From assembly GCA_964036665.1 (NCBI GenBank), contig OZ038530.1, positions 19,986,001-20,050,000 of the forward strand: a stretch of 64,000 bases of DNA. The letters run 5' to 3'. Both the position numbers and the translations under genes were made by a program. The notes beneath the pieces are model-generated. The model made no database searches and had not been told where the DNA came from. It was given only the letters and a program-made list of their open reading frames with translations. This DNA is from Gordius sp. MW1 (Eukaryota > Nematomorpha > Gordioida > Gordea > Gordiidae). Shown here piece by piece: positions 26,001 through 38,200 of the stretch. Numbering within the stretch: position 1 is the first letter of the stretch; each line of letters begins with the position of its first letter.

Positions 26001-29000
26001 AAGATAACGAGGCCTTTCTTATTAATATGAGAAAAAGGGTGTAAGGTCATCAGACTAAAATTTAGCATTTTGTAGATAAGGATTATATTTCTATAACTAT
26101 TATATTGATTATGTTGATGTAAATAAGATTTTGTTTTCTAAAGTGGAAATAAATTTGCCTATTTGTGATTTTTTATACAAATATTTTGTCATAGTATGTT
26201 TTTAAGTATGCTTGTAATTAAAGTGCAATTGATATTTGATAATTTATATAAGCATTAGTATATATATGTAATGTTCTCTTTTAAAAATTCATTTTGGTAA
26301 ATATGACTAATTTTTTAATACTTAAATAAGGCACTAACTTTGTGTAAAAAACAACATGATAATGATAATATTGCTACACTTTTTATGAAGATCGAAAAAG
26401 AGCTCGACCAAAAGACGTTCACAAGAGAAACGACATGGCAGAAAGAAATCCAAATTAATGTTCAAACCAAGTTTACTTTTTGAAAACAAACTCAAAGGGA
26501 CTTACGAAAGGAGTATATTTGTTAAATTGTTTGGGTTAAAAGAAGGAGCATTAATAACAAAAATACTATAACAAATTTTAATTAAATTACTAAACATAAC
26601 GAATAGACTAAGCTACTTTTATAAGTGAAGTTCTCTTCGAAAAAAATCATGACAAGCATAAAGCCTTAGTAAATTACAAAACAACTAGCGTTGTAAGGTT
26701 TTAACCTATATTAATAAATTAATCAATTAATAAGAAAGTTGGTTTTATCAATAGATTGTGCAGACTCATGCCCAAAATACTAGTGGACAAAATAAAACGG
26801 ATATGCATGCATGCAGGTACATTTACGGTATTAACTTTTCCGATACTATCATGGGGAGGGAATTTGATGTGCATCTAATCCTAACCCTAACCCTAACCTA
26901 AAACGCTGACCTAAAACACTACCCTGAACCTTAACCCATTATAGATCTTGAAACGGTTTCAAGATCTTGAAACCATTTCAAGCGCATGCGCATTGTTAAA
27001 ATTCGCAGCTATCTGATTGGTCTGTTAAATGCATACGCATGCGCATTATAGATTTTGAAACGGTTTCGAGATCTTAAAACCACTAGGATTTTGTCCACTG
27101 GTATTTTGGGAAAATACCGATTGTGCATTTCTAAGTATATTCAACAGACCATTGGTTACAATCGATTTTGAAATTTTATTAAACACGATCAATAAACAAA
27201 TTCTTTTATAGAATGGATTAAATATTTCTAGATATGTTTAATCAGTTAGTTATATATTGTTTGTGCTTTAATGAACAATAAAAATTATTAGTAAATAAGG
27301 AAGAAGACATGGAATCGCTAGTGGGAATGCACAAGACGGGTTCTATGCTAACTTTAGATATGAGTTCCCCTTTTCCCGATTATCATGATTTCTCTTCGGA
27401 AAATTCGGTAAACAATCGCAAAAGAGTCGTGGACAGTTTTGCAAGTGAGGACGAAGTCATTGAGTACATAGCCAGGACCCGCGACAAACGTCATATTAAT
27501 CGTGGAGAGGACAAATCAAAATATAAATTCACCTTAGATTTCCCTACCAATAAAAAATTAGGTACGCAAAGAATATTCATTTAAAATCGGCCTGAGTTAT
27601 TCTCTACAAAAATACATTAGGCCTTAATAACAAAACCTCGGCTTTTTGGTTCATTGGGGCCTTAGCCCCGGACCTAGGGAGATTTTTCTGGTTAAGAACC
27701 TTATTCTAAATCTGTAAAGAAGCACAGCCTTTTTAGATATTAGATATGGGGAAAAGCTTGACAACCCAGAACGGACAGCTGTGCTGCTTTTTTAATTATT
27801 TTTAAAAAAAGTTTAGAGAGTAACTACGACTTAAAGTTTAAATCTTAGGCGTTTACCAACTACGTCGTACGGCCCTTATAGCTTATCCTGCATGTAAATT
27901 TATCGCTAACAATTTGTAAGCAGATATAGATTGATTAGAAAGGCGCGCAAATGTATTATAAAGATTCTGATTGATTGCTTAATGATTTTTAATACCTATC
28001 TATCTTATCGGTGGCATGGCGACTTTCTTCTATACATCCTTTAATCAAGACTACGGCCTATAAATTTTCCATATATCCAGGGTCAAACAAAGCTAAAAAA
28101 TCATAATTTTTGATACGTACCTATCTGATCGGCGTCACCAGGCTGTTAATTTTATAGAAAAAATATGAAGGGGGGGGGGCGTAGCTTGAACAGGACGAGA
28201 AAATACAAGACAAAATATTTCCCTAGAAGGGGTCGGTGTAAATGCTGCATTATCATTAAAAAAAACTTTGACTTTCTTTTAGTAAGGATTTTAAAATACA
28301 ATTTTGTCATCTGAAATATTAACAATAATGATTATAATCTATTTGTATGGAAATATTTCATCTTAAAATTAGGCGATAGCTTGTTTATTTAGAGTTGGAC
28401 AAAAAATATGTGTAATTTTTAAATCTGGTTTAATAACTTTTATACCTTTAAGAATCTAAACGATACCAGAGAAAACAGGTGGAAGGCAAAGTGCTTAAAA
28501 CGGCGAATAACGCCTCTTCACCTAGAGAGCGATTGCCTCCTATTGCTATTAATTCCGAACCAAGTATTTATTTGCCGGAATTATTCGGAAAATTCCAGTT
28601 TTATTTCTATCTTAAATTTATGACTTAAAATATTCATTTAAATGCAAAAATTTAGTATTATAAATTATAATAGCCTTATATTTATAGATCTTTTATTTTT
28701 CATTATATTCATTGAGAGATAAATTAACTCTACATACATTAATAACTTATATGACAATTTAGCGGTAGCAATGGGGATGCCACAGCATCAGAGTACTCAG
28801 CTGCAAAACGTGGAAAGAAAAACGTCTACCACTTCCTTAGGAGCTTTTAAAAGACCATCGAATGATAAAACCTTGTTATGCCCTATTGGAAAGAACGAGG
28901 GCAAATATTTAACTGAATTCAACGATGACATTGGTGATATTATGAGGCAAATTCCAAAATCTCAATCGTTGACTGTAGCTTTTAACCGAAGCGGTGTTCC

Positions 29001-29067
29001 GTTAACCCCTCCTAGCCCATTAATACCACTTGAAACTTCGAATTCCTTTAGAAATCTCAGAGAATAA
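22380..29067 (+). CDS. Type I membrane protein with three EGF-like modules (9 exons, unrecognised family)
   Basis: I do not recognise the family. Proposed exons are 22380-23046, 24077-24249, 24512-24614, 25320-25457, 25869-25998, 26391-26512, 27292-27561 (start could be 27304), 28486-28563 and 28763-29067. Every junction is GT-AG and phases chain exactly (1,0,1,1,2,1,1,1) to a stop, giving about 661 residues. The order is a hydrophobic signal sequence (residues about 12-28, SLATIIILIICSM); an about 160-residue segment rich in N-X-S/T sequons; EGF1 (C-x3-C-x5-C, then CICNYGYDGDG); EGF2 (CELNVCQPDDTC, then CICNP); an acidic linker; EGF3 (CLCFPGYEGKYC); and a transmembrane helix (YGGTIGAITLTIVTILCIVF). 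A strongly basic stop-transfer segment (KSKKSSTKRRSQEKRHGRKK) leads into a tail of about 300 residues with Ser/Thr/Pro-rich stretches near the C-terminus. The topology suggests a cell-surface receptor or adhesion protein. Weakest calls: the exon 8 acceptor and donor, and the exon 7 start. Confidence 0.72.
24656..24904. mobile_element. MITE with ACCCGACCCG termini
   Basis: Left ACGGGTGCACTAAACCCGAC and right inverse (GGGTCGGGTTTACACTCGT), with further CGGGT runs inside. It lies in the EGF gene intron between exons 3 and 4. Confidence 0.6.
25869..26512 (+). CDS. EGF membrane protein exons 5-6: transmembrane helix and basic juxtamembrane segment
   Basis: Exon 5 (25869-25998) encodes WILDDKKSLLFYGG then a single 20-23 residue hydrophobic helix ending FCRKSSSS. 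Exon 6 (26391-26512) begins at phase 2, AA+A, giving K-SKKSSTKRRSQEKRHG: a dense positive cluster directly inside the membrane, as the positive-inside rule predicts. Neither exon is recoverable from long open frames because both are short, but the phases fit the neighbouring exons. Confidence 0.7.
26771..27110. mobile_element. MITE with AGTGGACAAAAT termini and a telomere-like core
   Basis: The ends are CCCAAAATACTAGTGGACAA and the inverse (TTGTCCACTGGTATTTTGGG). Inside, 26877-26900 reads CCTAACCCTAACCCTAACCT, three TTAGGG-type units on the minus strand, followed by inverted GAAACGGTTTC and GCGCATGCGC blocks. In the EGF gene intron between exons 6 and 7. Confidence 0.7.
27292..29067 (+). CDS. 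EGF membrane protein exons 7-9: cytoplasmic tail
   Basis: Exon 7 (27292-27561) encodes MESLVGMHKTGSMLTLDM, then DEVIEYIARTRDKRHINRG. Exon 8 (28486-28563) encodes KVLKTANNASSPRERLPP. Exon 9 (28763-29067) encodes GAFKRPSNDKTLLCPIGK, then SGVPLTPPSPLIP and the C-terminus SNSFRNLRE. No catalytic or named domain is seen. The PLTPPSP run and repeated S/T-P pairs look like proline-directed phosphorylation or SH3/WW-type binding sites (inference). An AATAAA overlaps the stop region and could be the poly(A) signal. Confidence 0.65.
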
Positions 29068-31025
29068 AATAACGTATATTAAAAATGATTGTGTTTGTTG
29101 CGGGAAGAATATATTGTTTTTGGAGGGTTGGTTTGTTTTGACAGTATCATATATCTATGTCTCAAATTACCGGGCTAGACTTTAAAATTCCGATATAGAA
29201 AATCTAGTAAAAGGAAATATATACGTAGTGTTATAGAAGGTGGTAAAGTGATTACTGCTTTTATTTTGGGGTATAAAGAGGGTTAAAATAAGATCTTTAA
29301 ATGCTTTTTTAATAATTGATATTTGTATAAGTATGAAGACTCGAATTATAGATGAGATTATATGACATATTTAAAATTTAATGCGTTAATAATATTACAA
29401 AAAAATTAACACATTTTATCTATTATTCCTGTCATGATTATGGGAATTTTGAAGGCAATATTTGTCAAAAGTAGGAATGTTACTTAAATTATAATATGTG
29501 ACAAAAGCATTTGGAATACATTATATTAAAATAGACAAGTCATACAAATTTGCTTAATCAATAATGGCATTTTCCATTCTTTTGTTAAATTATATCCCCC
29601 TTAATAAAGTTTTGGATATTAGATGTGAATTCCATGACAAAAAGTTAAAATTTCTAGGCAATTAAAAAATATTAATACGATGTCAAAGAGCATGTATACA
29701 AAAGTTAAGGATTCCCCCCCGCGCTTATATAAAGTTGGACAACTGCGTATCTCATACATACTTATTCGATCCCCCTCCCCCCCTTCTTTCTTTATACATT
29801 AATTGCAAGTTCGTTGATTGTTATATTACTTAGCACTAGAATACCCTTTTGATCTTACACGCGTTAATTAATATAACTCGAATCTTTAAAACGTTAAACA
29901 TCTGCTGTATCCCACACACTTCGAATATTTTATACTAATTTCATAATACAATATAGAACGCGAGAATTATACAATTGTAATGCTCAATAAAGAAAATTAG
30001 AAAACCAGCAGATAAAACCATAAAATTGGTGTCAGAGCCAAAAAATCCCACCCCTACCCTCGGAAAAAGTTGTTTAAAATAAATTTGGAACAAATTTCTC
30101 TCCCCCCCCCCCCCCCCCCCTTCTTCTGAATAGAATAAATCATATTCTTGAAATAAAATTCTCATCATTGAATAGGAACAACGCGTTAATTATCACCTGA
30201 TTGCTTCGGAATCTAATGGAAAACTGAATCGTCACTCTTAAAAAAAGATAAAACATTACATAAGACCTACTTTCTTATACAATAAGGTGTTTTAGTTTAT
30301 GCAAAAATCCTCTGTTCAGAATAAGAAACATTTTTGTAATTTCATTATTTAAATACAATCAACTTAATATAATTATTTTCTTAAGAATGTCTTAAATAAA
30401 ATAACTTTCTTTCAAAAATTTTAGAATATTATGAATGCTAAATTTAACCGCCTCAATTAAATAGAATTTAGTAGCTGATAATTAAGGTTTAATATAATAA
30501 AATCTTAAAAAAGGGGTGTTTATTAAGATTGGTTTTTATAAACAACTATTTCAAAAAATATTTACTACAACATTTGTTAGTTCAAATTTGACATTCTTAA
30601 ATAATCGTGCTTGCAATCATTATTAGGGTAAAATAGTATTAAATAAAAACAAAAAACCGCTCCTGCACACCTGGCAAAATGCATATGTGGCAAATTTACT
30701 AATATTAGGCAACAAATAATCCATATATATCATTGTCACTCTTAGGTTCTACATTGTATACTTAAGCACACAAATTTTGTATAGGTTTGTTAAATTTACT
30801 AGATATTAAAGTTTTAAGAGAAATATAATATATATTGTATATAGAAATCATGTAATCTATATATATCGATAAGCACACTTTTTTTCAACTATTTTGACTT
30901 TTCGCCAACTGTGCATTTCGCCAGGCGTGCGGGAATAAAAACATGTGATAACATTCATACAGGCCAATATTGCTAATTCTTTTTCGAGGTAATTTTTATA
31001 ATTTAATTATCTTACTTATTACTTA

Positions 31026-31170
31026 CATGGGCGTAGCCAGGGGCCAATGACAATAATTTTTTTTAATGCAAAAAACCCTTAAAAATAAAAAATTTTAGGT
31101 TTTGCCCCCCCCCCTGATTGAAGTTTAAACGTTTCGCCCCCCACTAATCCAAAACCTGGCTACACCCATG
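31026..31170. mobile_element. GGGCGTAGCCAGG-ended MITE, copy 9
   Basis: ACATGGGCGTAGCCAGGGG to AACCTGGCTACACCCATG, in the EGF-NDRG intergenic region. Confidence 0.72.
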
Positions 31171-31536
31171 ATTACCTATTTATTTAATAAATTAAAAAGT
31201 ATATAAATGTGTGTGTTTAGGGTGTAATTTATAATTGTACAATTGATATTTAAAAATGTTTATTTTGCATTTTTCAATATGATTAGCTGAAATAAAAAAT
31301 CTGAAAGCTCATTGCTTTTATACAATTTTATAAATAAGTAACTTCTCTTTATGTTTATATTTTGCTCTATGACTGGTTTAATTTACTTATATGTATATAC
31401 CATCTATTAAAACAATTGTGTTAGATGTATATAGAAAAATAAATATTTTCCATGGCATCAAAGTTAATTTATTTTTTCCTTTTATATATATTAAAATTAA
31501 TTAAATGTAAAAAGGGTATTTCTTTGTAAATGGTTG

Positions 31537-31678
31537 TAGCCAGGCTTTATATAAAGATGACAATAATCATTCACGGAGGGCAAAATAATATTTTTTTTGT
31601 AATTTCTTGGTATTTCCAGTATTAAAAATTTGTAAGGGAGTCGTTGCATCTACCTGCCTTCTCCTGGCTACACCCATG
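31537..31678. mobile_element. GTAGCCAGG-ended MITE, copy 10 (diverged)
   Basis: TGGTTGTAGCCAGGCTTTAT at left and CTCCTGGCTACACCCATGAT at right. Confidence 0.6.
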
Positions 31679-33345
31679 ATTTAATATATAATGCTCTTTT
31701 AATGACAAAACTTTGCAATAACATATAACTTAATAATCATTTAGTAAATACATACTTTTATTTATTGAAACAAATTATATAAACACGTAACCGTGCCTGT
31801 TTATAAAAAAATAAGTCTCACAACATTTCCCCGCATACACATTAATTTATTCAAAAATTTGCCAAGACAAAGCCAAAATTTGGCTATTTCCTCAATGGTA
31901 AATTAAAATGTGAAAAAGAATGTTGTTTACCTGCTCAGGGGGGGGCCTTAACACCTTTCCCTACACATTATTGACACTGGCTGCTTTATTCACTTTTTTA
32001 AACGTATAATTTACTCAAAATTTAGCGTTTTTACCTAAAATAAATCAAATAATTCAAAAAAATCGCGTTTAAAAGCTTAAATTTATACATGTAAATCACA
32101 AATCATATTGCCGTTTTCTTGGCTAAATGGCTGCAACATTATCATTTTGTTACGACAATCACACTATGGATATAACGGACGAAATAGCAGATCGGTAATA
32201 TACATCTTTTATATCACTCCACAGTTTTTTTAGTGAAATTAATGAAAATACTGACTTATAATTTCAATATTATATTTAAAGGTAATATCTATTAGGTTTT
32301 TAGTACCTATTTGGTTTGGTATTTTTTTCGAGTTTTTTATGTTATCTTGTACCTTATTACACAACACCACAGTACGCTGTCCTTGATATAAATTATACAT
32401 ATCATATCGTCAATATTTGCTTTTCATATTATCTTTGATTTTGAGCCGACTCATAAATTAATATATTTTTTGGCATAGCCTTCCTTATATGTCCACTTAA
32501 ATTTATTTTTTCTTCATTTTGTTCTATTAGGCTTTTTTTGGTAATAAAAGTTTATTTTTTACCAGACGAATTTACAAATATGTAAAGATAAAACAAAAAA
32601 ATACATATTGGTTAAATGCAAAGATCTAAACTATTATCATCTAAACGGGCCAAGGGTTGGCAATATCGCATAAAAATTTAAATTTTGATTTAATATATTA
32701 GTAAAAGTTATAAACATAATAAACATATACACAATATATAAAAACGAACATTATATATATAAACATATTATATAAATTTGAGCTCGAGGGCATCACAACA
32801 GCTATTCTTTTCGAGAAGCGGCCAGCTATTAGCCAGACATAGGTCGAAATTGTATTTTGCAATTACAATGCCTCTTTTTTGTTTAATTAAAAAGTTAGTA
32901 TGAGAATGTTTCGATCTCTTTAAAAAAGTTAATCGCGCTTGGTCCGAAAGTCCTTGAGCAGGAGGCGACAAAGGGTGTGAAAATGTTGGGGGAGGAGGGC
33001 CTGGGCTATCTAGCCGTCTTGCGGTCCTTTGCTAGAGTTAGCGCATTATCATTTTGGTTGGACCAGGATTGAAATTCCATTTAAGGCGTAGACCATTTTG
33101 CCGGGGGATGAAAGTTGAGCCGTCAGGGCGCATTCTTCCTTCCAACGAAGGGCCAGAAGGCTTTAGGATCGCTGGTGCTTTGGCCTTTTTAGGGCAAAAG
33201 GCCGTGAAATAGCTAGATTTCGGAGAACGTTTTCCGATTTTTTCAAAGGAACTCATGCCCTGTTTACTCCCCAAGGTATCAGAGAATAAGACAACGACGG
33301 GGATTAAATTATACCACCGGATGCCAGAGGGGCAGAATATTTAGA

Positions 33346-33514
33346 AATGCTGTAAAAACGGCTGGGCTTGGTTCGATCGACAGTTGGCTTTGGTCTGTTT
33401 TTCCTAGTCGACCTCTAGGCTTAGTCGAAATTTGAAAAACAGACCATAGTCGATTGTTGCTCTTAGTTAAACCAACGGTCGACCAAACAAGACCCAGCCG
33501 TATTTACAACTCTA
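33346..33514. mobile_element. GTCGAC-rich MITE, copy 9
   Basis: An intergenic copy between the EGF and NDRG genes. The ends are diverged but the GTCGACCTCTAGGC interior matches copies 5 and 7. Confidence 0.7.
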
Positions 33515-34057
33515 AGTCGTTTTACGCTCCTCTGCTATGATGGGGTTGTGGTTAATTGAGAAGGGGCAAATGGGCTCTTCTCTTAAATTAAATAGTTGAA
33601 GTTGAAGCCCAAAATTATTTTTATTTTTATATATTTTTGCCAATAATTTAGAAAATATGTTAGAATTCTGACACATTTTTGCTAGAGTTTTAGCTATAGT
33701 AATATCAGCTCTAGTCGTATTGGGAATAATATCAGGAAACACCTTTTCTCTTAAGGCAATATCGCCTTTTCTTATTCATATCCTTTGTACAATTTATGTA
33801 GCGAATGTTGAATTGCTCGCGGTTGAATTTAATTTTGTTTAACTTTAGTAAAAAAAAGTAAAAAAATTAGATTGACATTTAATTTTGATTCAACTACGAG
33901 TTTCGGAATTTATTGCTCATTTTCACCCTTTTCCCAACAATTGAGAGAATATTTGCATTTTACGCGAAATAAGATAGTGAATAATGTATTGAGAAATACA
34001 GTGGGGCGTTCCCTGACAAATTGCCACGTTTTTGGCCGACTCCCTCAGATTTTGAAC

Positions 34058-34385
34058 AATTGATTGAAAAGGTTTTGCCTTTTTTTTATTGAGACAGGGT
34101 TTACCTGGCACTAAAACAAGATCCCATGATTAAGGGGTGATTAGTTTTTATAATTATTAAATTTAGCCTCATGAACCGATGTCGTTCGGGCCGATTTTTG
34201 ACCTCGGTGCCCCCACAACTCCAAAAATAGTGGTCCAAATGAGCTAAAATTTTCGGAATTCCATAATATCAATAGTTTCAACATTTTCACCATATTTCAT
34301 TAAAATTTGGGGGGTTCTGCCGAAAACGCGCTTTTTTGATATCAATTTGACATGGAATGCCCCAATTACCTTTTTCAACCTACCA
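34058..34385 (+). repeat. Dispersed repeat, copy A of pair with 50840-51130
   Basis: Shared in the same orientation: AAAAGGTTTT, GAGACAGG, ACAAGAT, a CACGAACC/CATGAACC block, and GTGCCCCCACAACTC/GTGCCCACAACTC with TAGTGG..AT.TGAGCTAAA. Weakly conserved, with no coding frame. Intergenic, upstream of the NDRG gene. Confidence 0.6.
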
Positions 34386-35286
34386 TAGACTCTTAATTAT
34401 ATTTATAAGTATGATTTTTAAGATTTTTAATCTACATTGACCAAAAATTGATGGGAATTCACTTTAAACGTGAAATATGAGTTTAAAATGAAAAAATAGG
34501 TTCAGGTTGAATTCAAAAGTTAATATCTACGAAGATGAACCTCTTTCATGCAATTGTTTACATTTTCTTGTTGGGAAATCATTTTCTAAAATAAAGGCCA
34601 ACAAAATTATTTTGTAAAACTACGGCGGTTAACAGAATTTTTGATTATTTTTTTTCCTAACATTTCGTTATTTCAGAAAAGAAGATTATTGGTAAAATTA
34701 GAGTTGGAAAAAATTGGCTTCTTAGGATGGTAGCTATAGAATGAGAAATTTTCACATAAATGTATAAATTTATCTATGATACGACATTTTTTACTGCTCA
34801 AGCTCATACCGTGTTTAACTATATACACGAGCGTAGCCAGCATTGAATTAGAGGGGATAATGATTTAGGGATGCTAAATATTTTTCCTTGATTGATTAAT
34901 TTTATCACGGCTTGTTCAGTATTTTTCCGTATTGCCAAGTTGTTTTAAATAGTCTAAAGTCAGTCGAGATCCGAACACGCAATGCCAGGTCCATAAGCTT
35001 AAAACTACTTAACAAAAAATACATTATAAACGTGATATAAGCTAACATGGTCATAGCCACAAAAAGAGACAAAAATTTTATACATATAAACGCTTAAATA
35101 AATTTAATTTTTTTTAACGTCCTAATTTTTTTTTTAAATTTTTACTGAGCATTTTTACGTTTTCACTGAGCAATTAAAGTTTTGGGTTGGGCAACTGTTA
35201 TGATGAAGAATTCCCGATAATATTATTTGTTTCGTTTAATATTAATAATAATATTTCAAAGTGTTTGTAAAATGTTGTGTTTATAG

Positions 35287-38200
35287 AACATCAGAAACGC
35301 ACCATTTGTCCGATCAAACATTAGCCTTAGATAACGTGAATCAGCTTAAAATGGAGTCAGATAGGCCTGAGGACAATTCACCTTTGCATACCATAAGGAG
35401 TCAGGATCCTCAATCTAAATCTTTGCTCAAAAAAGATTTATCTTCAGTCATAATGCAGGTAAATTATGGAATTTTATCAATTTTTTTTTTTTATTCTAGA
35501 CTAAAATAATTTTATTTAAGATTAAATTGTAAAACTTTAAATCGATTAAAAATAAAGTTTTGATTATATTGCTATTTTAAGATGTTGGAATTAGTTTATA
35601 AAATGTCAATAATAATTGATTCATATATGACTGTTTTTTTTTCACATTTTCTACTTTTTGATTTGAATTTATTGTAAGAATTTGGCAGAAATTTAATTAT
35701 GTATTATATCTGCGTTTTACACGAATAAATTAGTTTTAACGCCAGGATAAGTGTTTTTCTATTAATTGCTACACATCTGTATTTCCTATCCTAGAATTTT
35801 TTTCAACTAATATTTGTTAATAAATGAAACCAGTAATGGAGAAAGGACTATATAATTTTAATTCTCAAATTATAAACTACTCACTCGACCATAAATTAGC
35901 GGTTTAAGAAAGCATAAACGTGCCAAGAGATATTTTTTGGCAGCAAATTTTCGTTACAAAATCTAAGGCCTTCCCCCTTTGGCTATAATGTCAAAACGCG
36001 TCGAAAACTGCAATTTACACTTATTTAATCCAGTATGATGATGACAAGCACTATGCTAATCGTAATCCCAAATGCTCAGTTTCTTTTTAAAAAAAATTGT
36101 TATGTAATGTAAACTCACCTTATTATGTTTTTTTTAATTTAAACGCTAAATACATTTTCGAAAATTATTTTTTTTAAATGTTATGCAATTTATGGGCTCG
36201 CTTCTTGTAATTTTCATATACGATCGATGCAGAGTTATACTCAGATTATATAAAATCGTTTATTTCAGAATAAACTCTTTTTTATTCATGTGGCGAATTG
36301 AGCTAGAAATTAAGTTTTTTATATATAAAAGTTTATAACCGTTTCAAGTTTAAAAGTTAATTTGGAAGGAAAAAAACAATTACGTTTTAAATTCAAACAC
36401 GCATTGAAGAGAAAATAGTGTATTTTATAAAATTGAATCGAAACCTTGCTTTATATAATAATTTTCATTGGTAAGGGAATTGGATTTTCCTTTTTAACAA
36501 CCTCTCATATACGTGAGGTGAATTTAGATTTTATCAGTGTCTGCCTTCGCCGAGATTGTATGTATGGATATAATTATTGATTGATTTACGATATTAAGAT
36601 CGTTTTGCCAGTTATTTATTAATTGCTATGCAATTTATGGGCTCACTTTCCATTTTCCGAATGTCACGCACCGAACGTGGATGTCACGCACCAAACGTGG
36701 ATGTCACGCACCGAACGTGGATGTCACGCACTTTTAATTTTTGTTATTTGTTAATTTAATTTAACCAGTTTTTGGGTTCGAATCCCGGGATTTTTTTTTT
36801 CTATTATGATTGTTCCTGTTACTACCATTGATAATAAGACTTTTTGGCCGTCCGTTGGGTGCTGACCAATAAAAAAATGACCATTTGGCCAAAGTGTGAA
36901 GCGAAATTATTTTTGCGTTTTTTTTGACTCTTATGATTGTTCTTGTTCCTACCATTGATAATAAGACTTTTTGGCCGTCCGTTAACTGCTGACCAATGGA
37001 ATCGTGGATGTCACGCACCGAACCGAACGTGGATACGCACTTTTAATTTTTGTTAATTTAACCAGTTTTTGGGTTCGAATCTCGGGGTTTTTTTGAATAT
37101 TATTATTGTAACTGTGTCCGCTGGCTACTGACCACTGTAAAAAAATGACCATTTGGCCAAAATGTTAAACGAAATTTTTTTTTGCGTTTTTTTTGCCTCT
37201 TATGATTGTTCCTGTTACTACCATTGATAATATTTCTTTTTGGCCGTCCGTTGGCTGCTGACCAATGAAAAAAACGTGGATGTCTTGCACCGAATGTCTT
37301 TTTTGTTTACTTTTAATTTTTGTTAATTTAACCAGTTTTTGGGTTCGAATCCCGGGGTTTTTTTTGACTATTATGTTTGTTCCTGTTACTACCATTGATA
37401 ATAAGACTTTTTGGCCGTCCGCTGGCTGCTGACCAATGGAAAAAAATGACCATTTGGCCAAAATGTGAATCCAAGTTTATTTTTTCGCTTTTTTCCGCCT
37501 ATTATGATTGTTCATGTTACTACCATTGATAATCTGCCTTTTTGGCCGTCCTCTGGCTACTGACCACTGAAAAAAAATGACCATTGGCCAAAGTATGAAG
37601 TAAAATTTTTTTCCTCGTTTTTTTGGCTAACATTGACTTATAGAGTATCTGTTGGTAGTGACCAATGAAAAAAATGACCATTTGGCCAAAATGTGAATCG
37701 AAAATTTTTTTTCGTTTTTTTTGACTTTTATGATTGTTTCTGTTAATACCATTAATAATATGACTTTTTGGCCGTCCGCTGGCTACTAACCATTGGAAAA
37801 AAATGCCCATTGGCCAAAGTATGAAGTGAAATTTTTTTCCTCGTTTTTTTGGCTAACATTGACTTATAGAGTATCTGTTGGTAGTGACCAATGAAAAAAA
37901 TGACCATTTGGCTTTGACTCTTATGTATTAATAGATTGTCTTTTGGTACTGACCAATGGAACAATTTAGCACATGTAAATTTTTTGATATATCTTTATGA
38001 TACCTGTGACAGTTTTAGATGCGCGGTCGTAACAGGCAATAGCGGAGCTATTGCATGTCGCTGATAGTTTCGTCGTAAGGATTTTTTTAATTTTTATTAT
38101 TATTTCCCATTAATTTCTATGTAAAATTTTTTAATAGTTTCTATGCAATTTTTTATTATAAGCTACAATAGGAATTATCCCAATTAAATTTTTTGATATA

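Larger units (their letters stand above)
29068..35260. other. Intergenic region between EGF and NDRG genes
   Basis: Mostly AT-rich. MITEs lie at 31026, 31537 and 33346, and a dispersed repeat at 34058. At 32760-33300 base composition rises and minus-strand open frames of 67 and 78 codons appear (for example SYFTAFCPKKAKAPAILKPS), but no family, start context or splice continuation is evident. Confidence 0.7.

Noticed and set aside
32768-33274. Minus-strand frames of 67 and 78 codons in a GC-richer patch
   Set aside because: No recognisable family, different frames, no convincing splice link. Kept only as a note on the intergenic region.
36761-37964. Open frames of 70-98 codons on the minus strand with a repeated MVIFFIGQQ/DGQKVLLSM pattern
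   Set aside because: They follow the 110-bp tandem unit, the same unit is open in more than one frame, and matching frames occur in array 2 at 57072-57397. They are repeat artefacts.
38020-38080. Possible hammerhead ribozyme in the GCAATAGC hairpin unit
   Set aside because: The core CTGATGA and GAAA boxes are absent (CTGATAG only), so the hammerhead consensus is not met.
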